Shown in pieces: positions 1-11,406 of a DNA stretch of 64,000 nucleotides. How positions within the stretch are numbered: the stretch's first letter is position 1; every line of letters starts with the position of its first letter. The notes beneath the pieces were generated by a model. That model was not told the DNA's origin, ran no database searches, and worked only from the letters and a program-made list of their open reading frames with translations. The DNA is taken from contig JAJKFL010000006.1 in the NCBI GenBank assembly GCA_021186555.1, forward strand, positions 32,547,478 through 32,611,477. Reading direction: 5' to 3'. Both the position numbers and the translations under genes were made by a program. Source of the stretch: Reticulitermes speratus (taxonomy: Eukaryota > Arthropoda > Insecta > Blattodea > Rhinotermitidae).

Positions 1-1403
1 CATTTAACGATCCTTCGGGCAGCTAAAACGTTACATTTCATATTGCAATGAATGTTCGCGTAACCACAATCTTACCTAATCCCGTAGTATACAGGAAATC
101 TACAATACTGTTCTTTCTTCGACCTCTGAGGCATGTACAACTTTTAGAGTGCATTTAGGTAAATGGAAAACAACATGGCGGCTGCGCGAACTACTTTAAT
201 GCGAGAGTGTAAACTGACAAATCATTGAAATTTGTCTCGTGAATTGTCAATTTGGACACGTTATAGAAGCCATGTCAACGGGATAATGAAGTTACTGCAC
301 TACATACTGACTGGACATTAAATGTACTTCAAGGTTTAAATGCCCCTCACATCACCTGCAGTAGTCTCTACGCTGCAACACAGTTCCAGTTGTTCAACTC
401 TTACGGTGATGTCAGCTGGTTACTTCACTATGCCATGATGTCCAGCTACTGTGTTCAAAGTTTGAAACAAATATTCGCTGATGCGTTTGATGCTAAACGT
501 GAAACGCAAGTTTACCGTCATACCGATGTGACAAACAACTATTTGCGTTAATGCAGATCTCTTACGTGATCTTAATTTACGCTATAGGAATTACTTACAC
601 CACAAGTTAATAATCAGTGCCCATGAAACGGAAATTCCACTGCGTTGAACGTTTAACGCTTCCAAAAAAAGTGAATAAATAAAAGAACATGACTTTATAC
701 CGGCGAGTGCACAAATAAAGTAAACGAATTCCCCCCTCCCTTGTGTGCATTAATTACAACTATCTACCGCACATTCATCAGCTCCAATTACTGGTAGCAG
801 TACAACATGCAGTTATGCCACTACTTCTTGCAGTAACTTCAGTAATATACAGATGGTCTAAGCTAAAATCCTGAACCACACATACGCTTACTTCGACACG
901 TCTGGACGCCTGTCCGTTCCAATGTAGCAGCAGTACTGCAGGTGATGGGACTACTGGACACGGCATTTGCTATTGGCCTACACCTCATTCTGCTGGTCTT
1001 GTTTTGCGTTCATTTGCATATAGCAAGGGACCAGCCCTTTCAAACATCATTTCAGTTGTATCAAATACAATTACTCCTCGAGTACCAAAACTGCCTCCTT
1101 CCCAAGCCCTGATGGCAAGGTGTCATGAGAATACTTTTTTTTTGCTCTTAGAATGTTTTTACTACGTCATTAAACAACTGTAATTATTCCAATATAAATT
1201 ACATTATGAATGCAACCGTAATCAAGACTTCAATATCAGTCTACCGAACGCTGGGCTTATCCAGTAGTACGGAGGCCGGATGCGATCCTTGATACGGATC
1301 TGTCGGTCCGTGAAAACTCCTTCAGAATTCATACACTTCTATCTATGCAATTCACAGCAGCCAGCCTCTTAGTCCCCATTACGTCGGTTCCGCCAAGCAG
1401 GAA
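1..1403. other. no recognised feature
   Basis: AT-rich sequence with only short chance reading frames. I see no exon-like frame, tRNA head, terminal repeat or long inverted repeat in this stretch. Confidence 0.5.
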
Positions 1404-1750
1404 CGTATTATATTGCCATCTTTGACCTGTCTGGCTCTACCATGTTTTTCCACATTATCTCATAAAAGGCACGATTTTCGGATAAAAGTTATTGAACATA
1501 AAATGTGTGTTTTGATTTTCTTCAGCGAGATATTATTATCAATGTACGAGTACACAGGTCTTCACGTACAGTACTCGTTATTCTTGTTAACACTTTCATC
1601 AAACTTGAATTTTCTCGACAAATTTTCGAAAAATCCTCAAACATCAAGTTTCATGAAAATCCGTCCAGTGGGAGCCAAGTTGTTCCATGCGGACAGACAG
1701 ACATGACGAATCTAATAGTCGCTTTTCGCAATTTTGTGAGCGCGCCTCAA
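1404..1750 (+). mobile_element. MITE family F, copy 1 (lacks 5' part)
   Basis: This segment aligns by eye to copies near 27.1, 33.9, 42.4 and 52.1 kb. Shared landmarks in order are GTATTATATTG, GGCACGATTTTCGG, AAAATGTGTGTTTTGATT, CAGCGAGAT, TTTCATGAAAATCCGTC and a final CGCCTTTCGCAA-like block ending GCGCGCCT. Other copies begin with GGCGCGTTCGCG, so the family has short inverted ends (AGGCGCGTTCGC at both ends of the 52-kb copy). This copy lacks the first 100 bases or so. It has no coding capacity and is probably a non-autonomous DNA element. True outer boundaries are uncertain because flanking bases are also shared among copies. Confidence 0.6.
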
Positions 1751-2610
1751 TCGTAGCTTAAGAACTTCATGTTTTTAAAGTGAAACAGAAAGAAATGGTT
1801 TACAATACGATCCAGTAGCGAGGTTTTGTATTGGTGGTGCCGAACGTATGCCTTCCAACAACCAACAAGAGAGCTAAATTTTGAGTATAAAACACAGTTC
1901 ATACTAAATATAGCAATTCAAGCAAAGAAATTTCAATTTAAAATAGAAATGTGTGTGAGACAGAGAAACGCAGATGCCTTTAATATTAAATGACTTATTT
2001 GTGACCTGCTACATTTATAAAAAGAGCCTGTGACCCCATGTGACTTATAAAAACATTACCTTGCTGTATTAGGTTAAAATATGGCACAGCATGTACTATT
2101 AAAAAAGAAAGTACATAATTATGAAGTCCGTTTAGAGCTTCTGTGGCTTCTCTTCATGTGTTGTTAATGTCGATGTCCCCACGAGAACTCAAGGTTGTAT
2201 GTTGTGCAAATGTACCAGGTGGCACACTCATTAGTGGCGTAACTACCTAACAAAACTCGCAATTGAATGCAAGTGAGCTTATGCATTATTTCGCAGCCAG
2301 AGTTTCTCATACACTCATCAGTGAATAAAGGCCAGCATGAATGCACAGAACTTCTCTTGTCTGTTTTTACAGCCTCTCACATTTCTGCTGTGGGATTAGT
2401 GGAGTTGGGGTGGATGCTTGACTAATTATGTGAACGACGTAGGTGATGGGAAGAGACCGTTGGCTCTCCGAATACTGAATCCCGCGGCCCGGTTTTTAGC
2501 AATCCTACTGCGTATTCGGAAGGCTGTGGGTTTTGTTTTCGAGCCAATGGTTGACTATAATGACTGGCATTTACTGTACTTCACTTCAGGCCTTGCCAGC
2601 AATGCTAGCA
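1751..2610. other. no recognised feature
   Basis: No element could be named. The minus strand at about 2235-2290 has a weak match (GTTAGGTAGTTACG) to a motif also seen near 3.5 and 51.2 kb, so a decayed dispersed repeat may be present. Confidence 0.35.
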
Positions 2611-2622
2611 GAGTGCCTAAGG

Positions 2623-2655
2623 CAGTCGTTGTCTGTTTAAAACAGACAACGACTG
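2623..2655. repeat. perfect 16-bp inverted repeat, 1-nt centre
   Basis: CAGTCGTTGTCTGTTT (2623-2638) is followed after one A by its exact reverse complement (2640-2655). Weaker complementarity continues outward (AGTGC..AAGG against CCTT..GCACT). It is a near-perfect palindrome of 33 bp and could be the core of a small foldback element. No function is evident. Confidence 0.75.
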
Positions 2656-2984
2656 TTTCCTTCAGCACTCACTGCAATCGGAGCATTTACAGTTATCCTC
2701 CCATTTCATATGTCAAAACACCAAAGAAGCAGAAAAATCCCGTTAAATAAATTTAGCAATGAAGCCCTTTTAACACGATAGCAGCATCCACGTGGAAGAA
2801 ACTCGGTGAAACGACTAAAAACTGCATAACTGTACAGTATAATCTTCAGAAAGCTAAGGCGATCACGCATCCTTTGACTACTACAAAAGTTTCAATGTAC
2901 GGGCCAGGCAAACGGAGGAAAACAGGGAACATCAGAAAGTCTACTAGGTAGTGTACTTAAAGAAAACCCCGGACACTTCAATGT

Positions 2985-3188
2985 GTGTGTTGTGCCTGTG
3001 TGCTTGCGTGTTTAGGCGCTCTGTTGAATTAACTCAATTGGGCGTCAACTCCATCGCAAAGCAAAGGAAGATAAAAACAAACACTACAAACAAACAGGCG
3101 GGCCTCGAGCAGGATTCGAGCCCGTGATATCAAACTGTGAAAGACCTATGACAGTGCGTGCACTTAACCGCTGCCCATCAGGGCGGCT
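2985..3188 (-). mobile_element. old tRNA-headed SINE (family E)
   Basis: On the minus strand the head reads GCCGCCCTGATGGGCAGCGG, with an A-box-like GGGCAGCGGTTAAGTGC and a B-box GGGCTCGAATCC about 45 bases later. A non-tRNA body follows, reaching roughly 2985. No clear target duplication was found and the copy is diverged. It abuts the foldback element beginning at 3190. The head is seen directly; the SINE assignment is inference. Confidence 0.5.
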
Positions 3189-3189
3189 A

Positions 3190-4183
3190 TACAGGATGAT
3201 GCTTATAAGGTGTGCTAAACTTCAGGTGTAATTGTATGAGCCATTTTGAGTAAAAATATTCTACATCGACATATGCCCGACTATCAAAAGTTACATCGCT
3301 TCAGGTATTTTAATTTTTCAAGATACTGTACGGTGCTGTACCGTATTACCTTACGAACAACCTGCACGCTTACTCGCACCTCTGTCACACACTACTACCG
3401 CATAATTCGCTTCTGGGGCAAAGAATTGAGCATACAGATGGGTGGAGGTCACCTTAAACAGCAAACAGCGTAACATACCTGAAAACTGACTTTCTTTCCG
3501 TGTTGTAACATAACTACGTAAACAAACATAACTAAATTTCACATTATATTCACCGTGCATTTTTGTACAATTGATTAACTCACACCAACAAATTCACCAA
3601 AACAAGTTTTGTCATTGATTTCTTCATTAAAAGATTACCCCAATACGCATTTCGGCACTTCTACATTGCCATCATCTGGGGGATCGTTGAAGTTTTTACA
3701 TACATGCCGAAATGCGTATTGGGGTAATCTTTTAATAAAGAAATCAATGACAAAACTTGTTTTGGTGCATTTGTTGTGTGTGAGTTAATCAAACATAACT
3801 AACTCGGTAACATGACGAAAAACTGATGTCTTTCTTTTGTAGCATTACCTGACATATACGTGTCTTTTGGTGTTGTATATACAGTAGGTTAAGACTTAAA
3901 TTGTGGTGTCACAGGACACACGTTGTACAGCAGGTTAGGGCTGAGTTGGTAAGTTGATGTTACGGTGTTCTCTGACACATACATTAACTTTCTTTTTATT
4001 TGAAGGGTATGATAAAAGATACGTATTGTAAAATTTTCGGTTACAGCCATGTACGTACATTAAAATGTTCATAGCGATATAACGGTTCATAATTGGACAA
4101 ATACTTACATAACAATTTTTACTGAAAATGACACATAAAAGACCATCCTGATGTTTGGCACACCTTATAAGGAATACCATGTA
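3190..4183. mobile_element. foldback / TIR element about 1 kb, TA-flanked
   Basis: The left end TACAGGATGATGCTTATAAGG (TA at 3190) matches the reverse complement of the right end, TACATGGTATTCCTTATAAGG, ending at 4183. Similarity continues inward for more than 120 bases (shared landmarks GGTGTGCYAAACWTCAGG and CATTTTSAGTAAAAAT). The terminal TA suits Tc1/mariner-type insertion. No transposase frame is visible, so it is non-autonomous. Another palindrome is nested at 3573-3790. Superfamily is inferred from the TA and the CAGGGTG-like ends only. Confidence 0.6.
3573..3790. repeat. nested palindrome with ~85-bp arms
   Basis: Arms 3573-3657 and 3705-3790 are over 90% complementary, running from GATTAACTCACAC to TTTCGGCA. 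On the minus strand the centre reads CAGATGA-T-GGCA-loop-TGCC-GAAA (3678 down to 3650). This has the same layout as the hairpin motifs listed at 4.9, 16.7, 20.5, 26.2 and 36.7 kb. It is probably a derivative of a Penelope-like terminal repeat. Confidence 0.75.
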
Positions 4184-4683
4184 TTAGTGAACTTGCAACA
4201 GATGTAAAGAAGATTGTGACCATTCTGCTAACACTGGCTGATCTGAACGCACATACCAGCACTTCGCACAAATTGCCTTCCATAAGTATGTTATTTTCAT
4301 TCAGCTGTTCCGTATTAGAATCAAAACTTAAGAGTTTTAGTATGAGGAATTTTCATGGTTTATTCACAACGCACCACCTGAAGCTAGGTCTTATGCAACC
4401 CCCCTGTCCATCACGGAATGGCGCGCGCGTCCTCAGGCAGCGGGTGGAGGAGACGGCCTCCAGACAGTCCATGGAATGTATCAACAAACAGATTAAATAA
4501 GTAGTCGCAGGCAGCCACCAAAGGATAGTGCTCCAACTTGGGAAGGATGAGATTTTAACAAAAATCCGTACACTGCAGAAAGTCAACGCAGGAAAGGACG
4601 AGTCCACAAGACAGACAGATATGTAAATGACAGGATAACATTAAAATGGGCACACAAGGAACAGACTGTGAGGAGGATTCAGG

Positions 4684-4806
4684 TCTTTCGGAATGTGAGA
4701 CGATTGGTTCCCCACGTTTCGAAGAAACACAGTGCCTTAATCTTCGATGGTCAAGCAATCCAAAAAGGATTTTTTTTTTACTTTGAGATGGTTCATCCCG
4801 TTGTAT
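4684..4806 (-). repeat. diverged fragment of CGTCGG palindromic family
   Basis: On the minus strand CTTGACCATCGAAG, then TTTCTTCGAAACGTGGGGAAC, resembles the CTTGA..GAAGA..CGAAACGTCGG core of the units at 9.98 and 35.2 kb. A matching other half (AAACGTC, ACACGGCGTAACATCCCAG) lies at 5043-5090, on the far side of the palindrome at 4807-5009, which suggests that palindrome sits inside it. Confidence 0.4.
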
Positions 4807-5009
4807 AATAACAACAAGAGACCAATATACTTCCGTGAAAGACAACTCAATATTATTCAAATAATCAGCTACATGTTTTGGCTTGTAATAAAGCCATCAT
4901 CAGGCTGCATATGCCTCATGATGACTTTATTACAAGCCGAAACATGTAGCTGATTATTTTGAATAATACAGAGTTGTGTTTCACTGAAGTATATTACTTG
5001 TCTGTTATT
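4807..5009. mobile_element. 203-bp palindrome with hammerhead-like cores (ACATGT class)
   Basis: The two arms, about 95 nt each, run inward from 4807 and from 5009 and are closely complementary. On the minus strand the core is CTGATGA-T-GGCTT-6-nt loop-AAGCC-AAAA-CATGTA; on the plus strand it is CTCATGA-T-GACTT-loop-AAGCC-GAAA-CATGTA. Each differs from CTGATGA...GAAA by one core base. On the minus strand CAGC just before the core pairs with GCTG just after CATGTA. Relation to a Penelope-like terminal repeat is inference. Confidence 0.65.
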
Positions 5010-5160
5010 GTCAATCCAACAAGAATAGCATTACGATCCTTCTAAACGTCAGGAACGAGTCACCCAACGACACGGCGTAACATCCCAGAAGACCTGAGTC
5101 CTCAGCAACACCGCTGTCAGAACCTCAAATCTTCCACACTGAGCAGTTGGGGTGCATACA
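5010..5160 (+). repeat. CGTCGG-family fragment, right half
   Basis: It contains AAACGTC followed by CAACGACACGGCGTAACATC and CCAGAAGACC. The ACGGCGTAACATCCCAGAAG block recurs near 10.0, 30.1, 35.2 and 38.7 kb in palindromic units. The fragment lacks its own left arm because the 203-bp palindrome lies between. Confidence 0.5.
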
Positions 5161-6942
5161 ACTTGCTCAGGACATGGTCCAAGGGTAGGATCCTGTGAAC
5201 ATGCCTCCATGAAAACCGAGTCATTTCCCTGTCAGATGAGAAACTGACAGCTTCTCCAGGAAACTCTGCTTCACTAAACGGCGTCAGACAAAAATCGGCA
5301 TATCAATATAATCAAGACTTTGATCCTTTCAGCCCAAAGGTTTAAAGACAGATCAGAAATGTTTCCGCTGCTAAAAATGTTTTCTTGGATAGCAAGCAGA
5401 TGATTTGATTTTATAGTTCTGACTGAAGGAGAAAACAAGAGGCGAGTGTGAAATAGTGTCACAAGCTGCAGTCCGACTGTCGCATAGCGTCTCTCTGGGC
5501 AAATTCCACAGCCATTTTACGTACCACGACAGAGGTTAATAAACATGGTTCTTTTGTGCGAAATGCGAGGGGTTCTCACAGAGGAAACACGGGAGTTACT
5601 GTCTTTTGTCGCGTGGCACCACGCAGTTTGAGACAGCCGATGCTTCAGAGGAACCTACTGCCTCCACCTTCAGAATAAGCACCTATCTAGTAAATTACAC
5701 GGCATCACATCACACAGGACAGAAGTCTTCATGATTTCTTTTAAGCTGACCAAACCCGCACCCCTTCCACCCACGTCTCACACTCCCGCACCGCCCCTTA
5801 AAAACTCCTCCCCTACACTCTTCTAGCCAGGTGGTAACTGACTGCAATGTCCGCCCCCCTTCACAATATATATAATTCACATGTGCCTTTCGGACAGTCA
5901 CTCGCCCCGACGAAAGCAGAAAACCCAACACCGCGGCGCCAGTCTATTCCAATTCGTTACCGGTAGGAATAGATCCTCGGAACGTCTTGGAAACGTCAGT
6001 TTGCAGAGTATGATATTCATATATAGTTTATCTCACTCAACGGCGCTATCCGAACAGCATACTTACATATCATAAGGTCGCATGAAGGACAGTTGTAGAT
6101 TATGAAATGTGGCACGGCCTGTTTCAGTAAATAATAAACCACGTGCCTGGAGCGCATGAGGAAATCAACGAAAATCTGGGCCACGATCCGTTCGTGCAAA
6201 GCACAAATCGCAGCCACTCAAGTATTAAACTCGGCGACCTGTCGCACTCAACGCCTCCCTGAAAGAAGTGCTTCTCTCGGACTGCAACACGTTCTGTGAG
6301 CATGCGATCTTCAAAATGCATCACACAGTGGAAAAACATCTGTTCGTGCCCCGTTATATATGAAGGTTTGTCACGTATTACCTCATTGTAATGACGCCAA
6401 AAGGTAGCAGGAAACTGTTTGTCGACCTCACTGAAAAGCGGCCGTAAGGTAAATGTAGCCAAAGCAGCAATGGCAGAAGCAGTGTGAAACTGTATGTAAA
6501 ATCCTTTGGGTGAGTTTCGCTATGTCTATAGACTGGGACCCGCAGAGCAAGGTAGGGATGCTGCAAGGGGTGGACTGAGTGGCGAGTGGCGGACAATGCT
6601 GCTCTGCATATTCATGAGTCGCTCAGCTACAGTCCTTGTTTCTCTGTATCTTCTCTCTCTTAAACTAGAAGCTGCGAAGCAACCGTCGTGCGACCTTTGG
6701 TAACTGCGCCAATGCCTCCCCTCTCTTTCCACATTTTATTACATAGCTCATATAGGCATACTACAGTTACAGATTCGAGTTGGTCCGCAGCAGGCAGAAA
6801 GATGTGTGAACTCGACGACGTAGAACAGTATTAACTGCCTTGCTATCGGTTTCGAATCACGTTAGATCGAGATTTCATCATCTTCCCCCATTCCGAACCA
6901 GAAACTGTGTCTTTCGCAACCTCAATAAGCGGCTACGCGGGT
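5161..6942. other. no recognised feature
   Basis: No repeat family or conserved protein was recognised. A 112-codon open frame lies on the minus strand at 6124-6462. Its product resembles nothing I know and its length is within chance for this base composition, so I do not call a gene. Confidence 0.45.
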
Positions 6943-6955
6943 AACTCGGTAAATT

Positions 6956-7716
6956 TTTTTTAATAGTCTAATATCTTTATTTTACAGTATTAACAGTATA
7001 CAAAGAAAAAATCACAAAGTTGTTCCGATAACCAATTTAGCTAAAATTAGTACGTGAAACAAAAGTTCAAGAGAGGGAAACAAATAATAATAGTGAAAAA
7101 AGATAAAACACTATGCCTGATGGTGAGCTGGTTACAGCAGGATATGTTTCGGTCGTTTATGTTTGTAAGTTTTGTATAAATAGTTCAGGTCGGCTACAGT
7201 ATAAGTTCCGATTTGTTGGACCAGGGGATTTGGATGGGATGGACATGTAGCAAAAGAATTGACCGTCAGTTGGTGGATGAAATCTCGGATAGGTTCGATA
7301 TTAAGGGTGTCGTGCAAATGGGAGATGGGAGTTCCTCTGGGATAGACACCGATCACTCGTAAGCTGTTGTTTTGGACGACTTGCAGTTTGAGGTAGTTTG
7401 AATCGCGTGTGGTATTGCAGACAGGGGAGGCGTAAGAAGGGATCGGATGAGTAATTTATATAGGGTTAATTTGGAGGTTTGAGAGAGTGTGGAGTCTCGA
7501 GTAAGGAGGGGGAAGATGTTACAAAGAGTGTCTGTGGCTTTGTTGGTAACGGTACGTAAGTGCTTGGTGTAGAGCAGTGTTGGGTCTAGAAGAAGGCCTA
7601 AATATTTTACGTCCGAGGCCCAGGGCACAGATGCATTATCAATTTGAACTGGGTCCAGAAGATGGGGGCGGCGATTTGAAAATAGAATAGTTTCTGTCTT
7701 ATGGGCATTAAAACGG
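6956..7716 (-). mobile_element. 5'-truncated Jockey-like LINE with perfect 13-bp TSD
   Basis: The sequence AACTCGGTAAATT occurs at 6943-6955 and again at 7717-7729, flanking the insert as an exact target-site duplication. The insert carries the C-terminal part of a reverse-transcriptase ORF on the minus strand, then a short 3' untranslated part, and ends in a T-run on the plus strand (a poly-A tail) beside the left duplication. Strong 5' truncation with an A-tail and a variable TSD is typical of target-primed reverse transcription. The perfect TSD suggests a fairly recent insertion, although the ORF is already frameshifted. Confidence 0.85.
7132..7716 (-). pseudogene. reverse transcriptase C-terminus, Jockey-like, frameshifted
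   Basis: This encodes the thumb and C-terminal region of a non-LTR reverse transcriptase. Upstream codons give VQIDNASVPW, then DVKYLGLLLDPTLLYTKHL and KLTLYKLLIRSLLTPP. After a frame change near 7355 it continues as YPRGTPISHLHDTLNIEPI and NPLVQQIGTYTVADLNYLY, ending at a stop at 7132. The pattern KYLGLLLD, YKLLIRSLLT and the IPISHLHD-like block is characteristic of Jockey-clade ORF2 ends. The RT active-site YADD region and the endonuclease are missing because of truncation. The break between the two frames and loss of the expected AAPVW-type segment show it is dead. Confidence 0.8.
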
Positions 7717-7729
7717 AACTCGGTAAATT

Positions 7730-9929
7730 ACTAACACTATATCTAATGCACAATGAATCCAGAGTACGCAGGGATTTTAAGGAAGCATCTGTAGCCTGTA
7801 ATGTAGAATAGAGAAATAAAGAAAGATCTCTAGATACACCTAGTGGCATACGGTGCAGATATATACAGATAGAGACAAAAAGAAAGATATATTTTCTGAG
7901 TAAGACCGAATGGAAGAATGCAGTAGTCAAACCCTCTGCTTCTAAATTCATAAGGCCCCGGGTTCGAATCTCAATCTGGAAGCTAGATGATTCTCGCAGC
8001 ACCTAAGCCCAACTTAGTAGACTTCGCTGCAAAAATGGGATACCAATTAGGGTAAAAAATCACTGAGGATGGTGGCAGACAAAGCGGTCAAGAAGGAAGC
8101 AAACGTCTGAACTTCACCAACAATAGCCCTCATGTCACTTGAAATGCGCGCAGTTGTATTTAATTTTATTGAATTTCGATCACAATAAATGATACATTGA
8201 TTAGGGAATTCTCATGTTATAACACATACTTTCGTATTCCGTGTTGCCTGATATTGGCATTTTATACTCTTTCACAATTTATTTCTTGTTATGAGAGAAG
8301 TATAATACTTTGGGTGTCAGACAAGGCCCCTCTCGCCCATAGGCTCCGCCGGCAATGGAGACAACTTTAAATAACTATCCGCTCCATGCAACGCACAATC
8401 TAATCAGAAATGTCCCGCCTTTATGGACCCCGTGTTCATGAAGGCGCAGTACTGGGCATTATAGTAAGCCAGATTACTTTAATCCACAACCCCCATAATC
8501 TTAGGACCCATTTTAATATTATCTTCCAATCTACACCTACGGCTCCCAAGCAGTACCTTCCTTTCAGGTGTTCGGTCTGAACGTTTGTATGTAATTCTCG
8601 TCTGTTTCTTGCGTGGTACATGCGCCGTCTTTTACACGCAAGATGGCTTGGTGTCCGTACCAGTTTTCACAAGTATCTGTCAATTAGTGCCCATAATGTC
8701 CATATTTGTTGTTGAATGGAACAGACAGACGCTAGCAGCTTCCTAAAACCGCCGAAACGAACAGAACGCTAAAAAAACGATTATTTCCCCATATAGCCTT
8801 GCCTGGTTTTTATAACCGAGACGGAGCGTGTTTACTGCACCGTATAAACTGGGTCTTTCTATATAATTCAGGTTAATCTTGGTATTTAAAAGGATTGGCT
8901 CAGGTTTTTATCGTGCAGGAAATTATGACAGGCGCCTATTATGGGTGAAAAATGTTGTTTTAACCCTCTTGACTTCCAAAATCACATCCAACGTGAAAGC
9001 ACTTTTCTGTCCAATGCTCTAGACATGCTTCAATAATTGAAGACCGATCTCGGTAAATTTAAATTTGCAGTGTCACTTCCTAGATTATGCAGCACTGAGT
9101 GTTTTGAGAATTATGAATTACTAAGGATGTCAAAAGATGCCGTCCTAGCCCGTTTTCAGATCCTATCGAGGCATTCGGGTGGAGGGACTGACAAAAGTCA
9201 GGATAGCCGGCCCTGAGCTGAGGTGTGAAGCCGGTATTTCCCTGAATACCACGCCAGACGTTACTGTACTTCTATGATTTCAGTTTCTAACCAGGCGTTT
9301 TTACCTTAGCACAAAATTACGGTAAGGTTTATCCATCTGTCAGCGTGTCATTGCTATAAAACGACATATACAAAGTACTCGTACTTCTCGGACAAGGAGC
9401 GCATCCACTTCGTGGTGCAATGCGGTAAAGGAACGCAAACCCATAAGACGAGAATAGTTGCAGTGTGTGTCACAAATGACAATAAGCAGCTTACATGTAA
9501 AATATTACACCATTTTTCGCTGAAAGCTGAGCGTCTGAGATGCAGAGCGGATTACAAACTGTAAGAACTCACACCTCCAACGCTTTTGCAGGCAGTCTTC
9601 GATAATCAGCATTACAACAGCAAGATAAAATTTCTTGGGCACTGTGACCTATAATGAATGCCTACGCCTTGTGTTTGGAGTGCCTGTCGTGTAACGTGTA
9701 TTTCCGCTTTTAGTGCAATTACGCTGCACTTCTTACGAAACTGCTCTTACACGGTGGTGCACCCGGAAAGTCAGTATCACTTGCGAAAGAAAATCCTTTC
9801 GCCCGATCAGACAGGCAATTCAGGAAACAGGTCTCGTTTGAAAAGGATTCGGCTGATTAAGAACTTCCAGAGTGCAAATATACGGTTCAGCATCCTCATC
9901 ACAAAAGTCGGCAGCAATGTTTCTAACTG
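7730..9929. other. mostly unrecognised; possible old SINE head at 7905-8100
   Basis: Around 7920-7980 a sequence ending CCCCGGGTTCGAATCTC has a B-box and a weak A-box-like part about 45 bases upstream, so a decayed tRNA-derived SINE is possible there. Nothing else could be identified. Confidence 0.35.
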
Positions 9930-10110
9930 CCTGATATTTCAACCCAGTGTAAACAGGCTGTATCTATTGGACTGCTTGACCCTTGAAGATGGGACCGACA
10001 CGTCCCGAAACGTCAGTTAACTAACCACAAAGTAACGCCACGCAACATCCCAAAAGAGCGAACATCTCATTTACAGGGTGGCGGAAGCCTGATATCACGC
10101 ACACGCTGAA
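9930..10110 (+). repeat. CGTCGG-family unit with GGGAC hairpin
   Basis: The core at 9983-10014 reads TTGAAGA, T, GGGAC, a 6-nt loop, GTCCC, GAAA, CGTC. After it comes AACTAACCACAAAGTAACGCC and ACATCC, then GGAAGCCTGA. The same order occurs in the better-defined unit at 38593-38779. The left arm is weak here, so this copy is diverged or truncated. Confidence 0.55.
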
Positions 10111-10372
10111 TCTATTTGAACACTGCATGTCATGAAAGCCTACGTATCTCGCACAGTCTTCCTATGAGGTTCCCTCAATCAGACTGTTGTCCATATTTCT
10201 CGCACCTGCCATCGTGTTATAAGGCCTACGTCTTGTCCATCTCGCACTTCTTAATTTCAAACAGTGTGCACGAAAACAAAGCTTTAAGAATATCTAGATC
10301 TGGAAGAGTGAAGTTACAGCGGAATGAAGACAGCTACTTAACGTGGATTCACTGTCTGTAGTTTCCAATTGC

Positions 10373-10620
10373 TAGCCGGGATAGCAAAGGCAGTTAATTA
10401 ATTGCTACGGGCGGGACGACCAAGTTCGATTCCCGACAGAAGCATGGATTATTCATTCGCCATCACGTTGAAATTAACTCTGTGGCCCTCCCAGCCTCCT
10501 GTTGAAGTTACCCGGCGGTTCTTTCCCTAAAAATACAGCGGTCGAAGCGTGAAATTACGTTAATCTGTTGACCAGATAAAGAATGCATGGAGCCATACGA
10601 GTATCTACACTCCACCTAAG
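10373..10620 (+). mobile_element. SINE family B, old plus-strand copy
   Basis: The head GCCGGGATAGCAAAGGCAGT is followed by a B-box-like AAGTTCGATTCCCG. The body contains GGCCCTCCCAGCCTCCTGT and ACCCGGCGGTTCTTTCCC, matching the reverse complement of the other family-B copies. It is heavily diverged and no duplication was resolved. Confidence 0.55.
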
Positions 10621-10811
10621 CCGTCAGGTAATGGTCAGGCACACGATATGCAGTTCGCAATATCTCATAACGACATAACTGGTATTTATAGCAATCACCA
10701 ATAGGTGTCCCAAAAGCCCGAGTGACATAAACCTCAGTAGGACGGGTAGCTGTCTCAACCAAGAGCGTATAGTTTACATAATGTACTGCATCCTGCTGCT
10801 GGTAACTTATT

Positions 10812-10832
10812 TACTACTACTACTACTACTAC

Positions 10833-10863
<31 letters not shown>
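10812..10863 (+). repeat. (CTA)n/(TTA)n microsatellite
   Basis: Tandem CTA units pass into tandem TTA units. It makes a spurious polyleucine frame on the plus strand. Confidence 0.9.
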
Positions 10864-10865
<2 letters not shown>

Positions 10866-11113
10866 AGCTGCTGCTCTCATACCATCATCGTCATCGTCAG
10901 CCATGTTACTTTCTTTTTTCTTGGTTTCCTTTTCATATCCCAGTTTATAAAGTGCTTACTCAAGCTCGCACGAACACAGCACACTTATTTGGCCTATACG
11001 TCATCCATTATTTCTTTTTCAGTATGTTTTTGCACCATCAGGGAATAAATTCCAAGGCTAAAATGTGGTGTCCCCGTTGTCAAGCGTCACGCCATGCGGA
11101 CACGTGAGACGTG

Positions 11114-11358
11114 AAGGTACACTCCACGCATTCTTAACCTCGGCCCTAGACGGAGGTCAGTGGTCAGCGTCACGTCCTGGCCGCTTTATCCCGGAAAAAT
11201 AAATTCGGTACCCACTGGTTGGGAGACTGGGTTGGCCCACAGCCGAATTAGACAACGCGGAGAACAGAAAAATCTCTGGCCCTTCCACGGATCGAACTCC
11301 GATTTCCCAGCAATCCAGCCGGTAATCTCGTTACTATATTGACTGAGCTATCCCGACT
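11114..11358 (-). mobile_element. SINE family B
   Basis: The minus-strand head GTCGGGATAGCTCAGTCAAT has a clear A-box, with a degraded B-box at about 11290. The body shares ACCCACTGG, GGCCGCTTTATCCCGG and AACCTCGGCCCTAGA with the other copies. It is diverged and its tail and duplication are unclear. Confidence 0.65.
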
Positions 11359-11406
11359 TCACAAGTATATTGTATTCACTGTAAAAGTGGGAAATGAGCT
11401 CGTTAG

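Noticed and set aside
6124..6462. 112-codon minus-strand frame
   Set aside because: No motif, no similarity I recognise, and within chance length for a 64-kb six-frame scan.
10781..11107. Polyleucine protein
   Set aside because: Produced by the CTA/TTA microsatellite.
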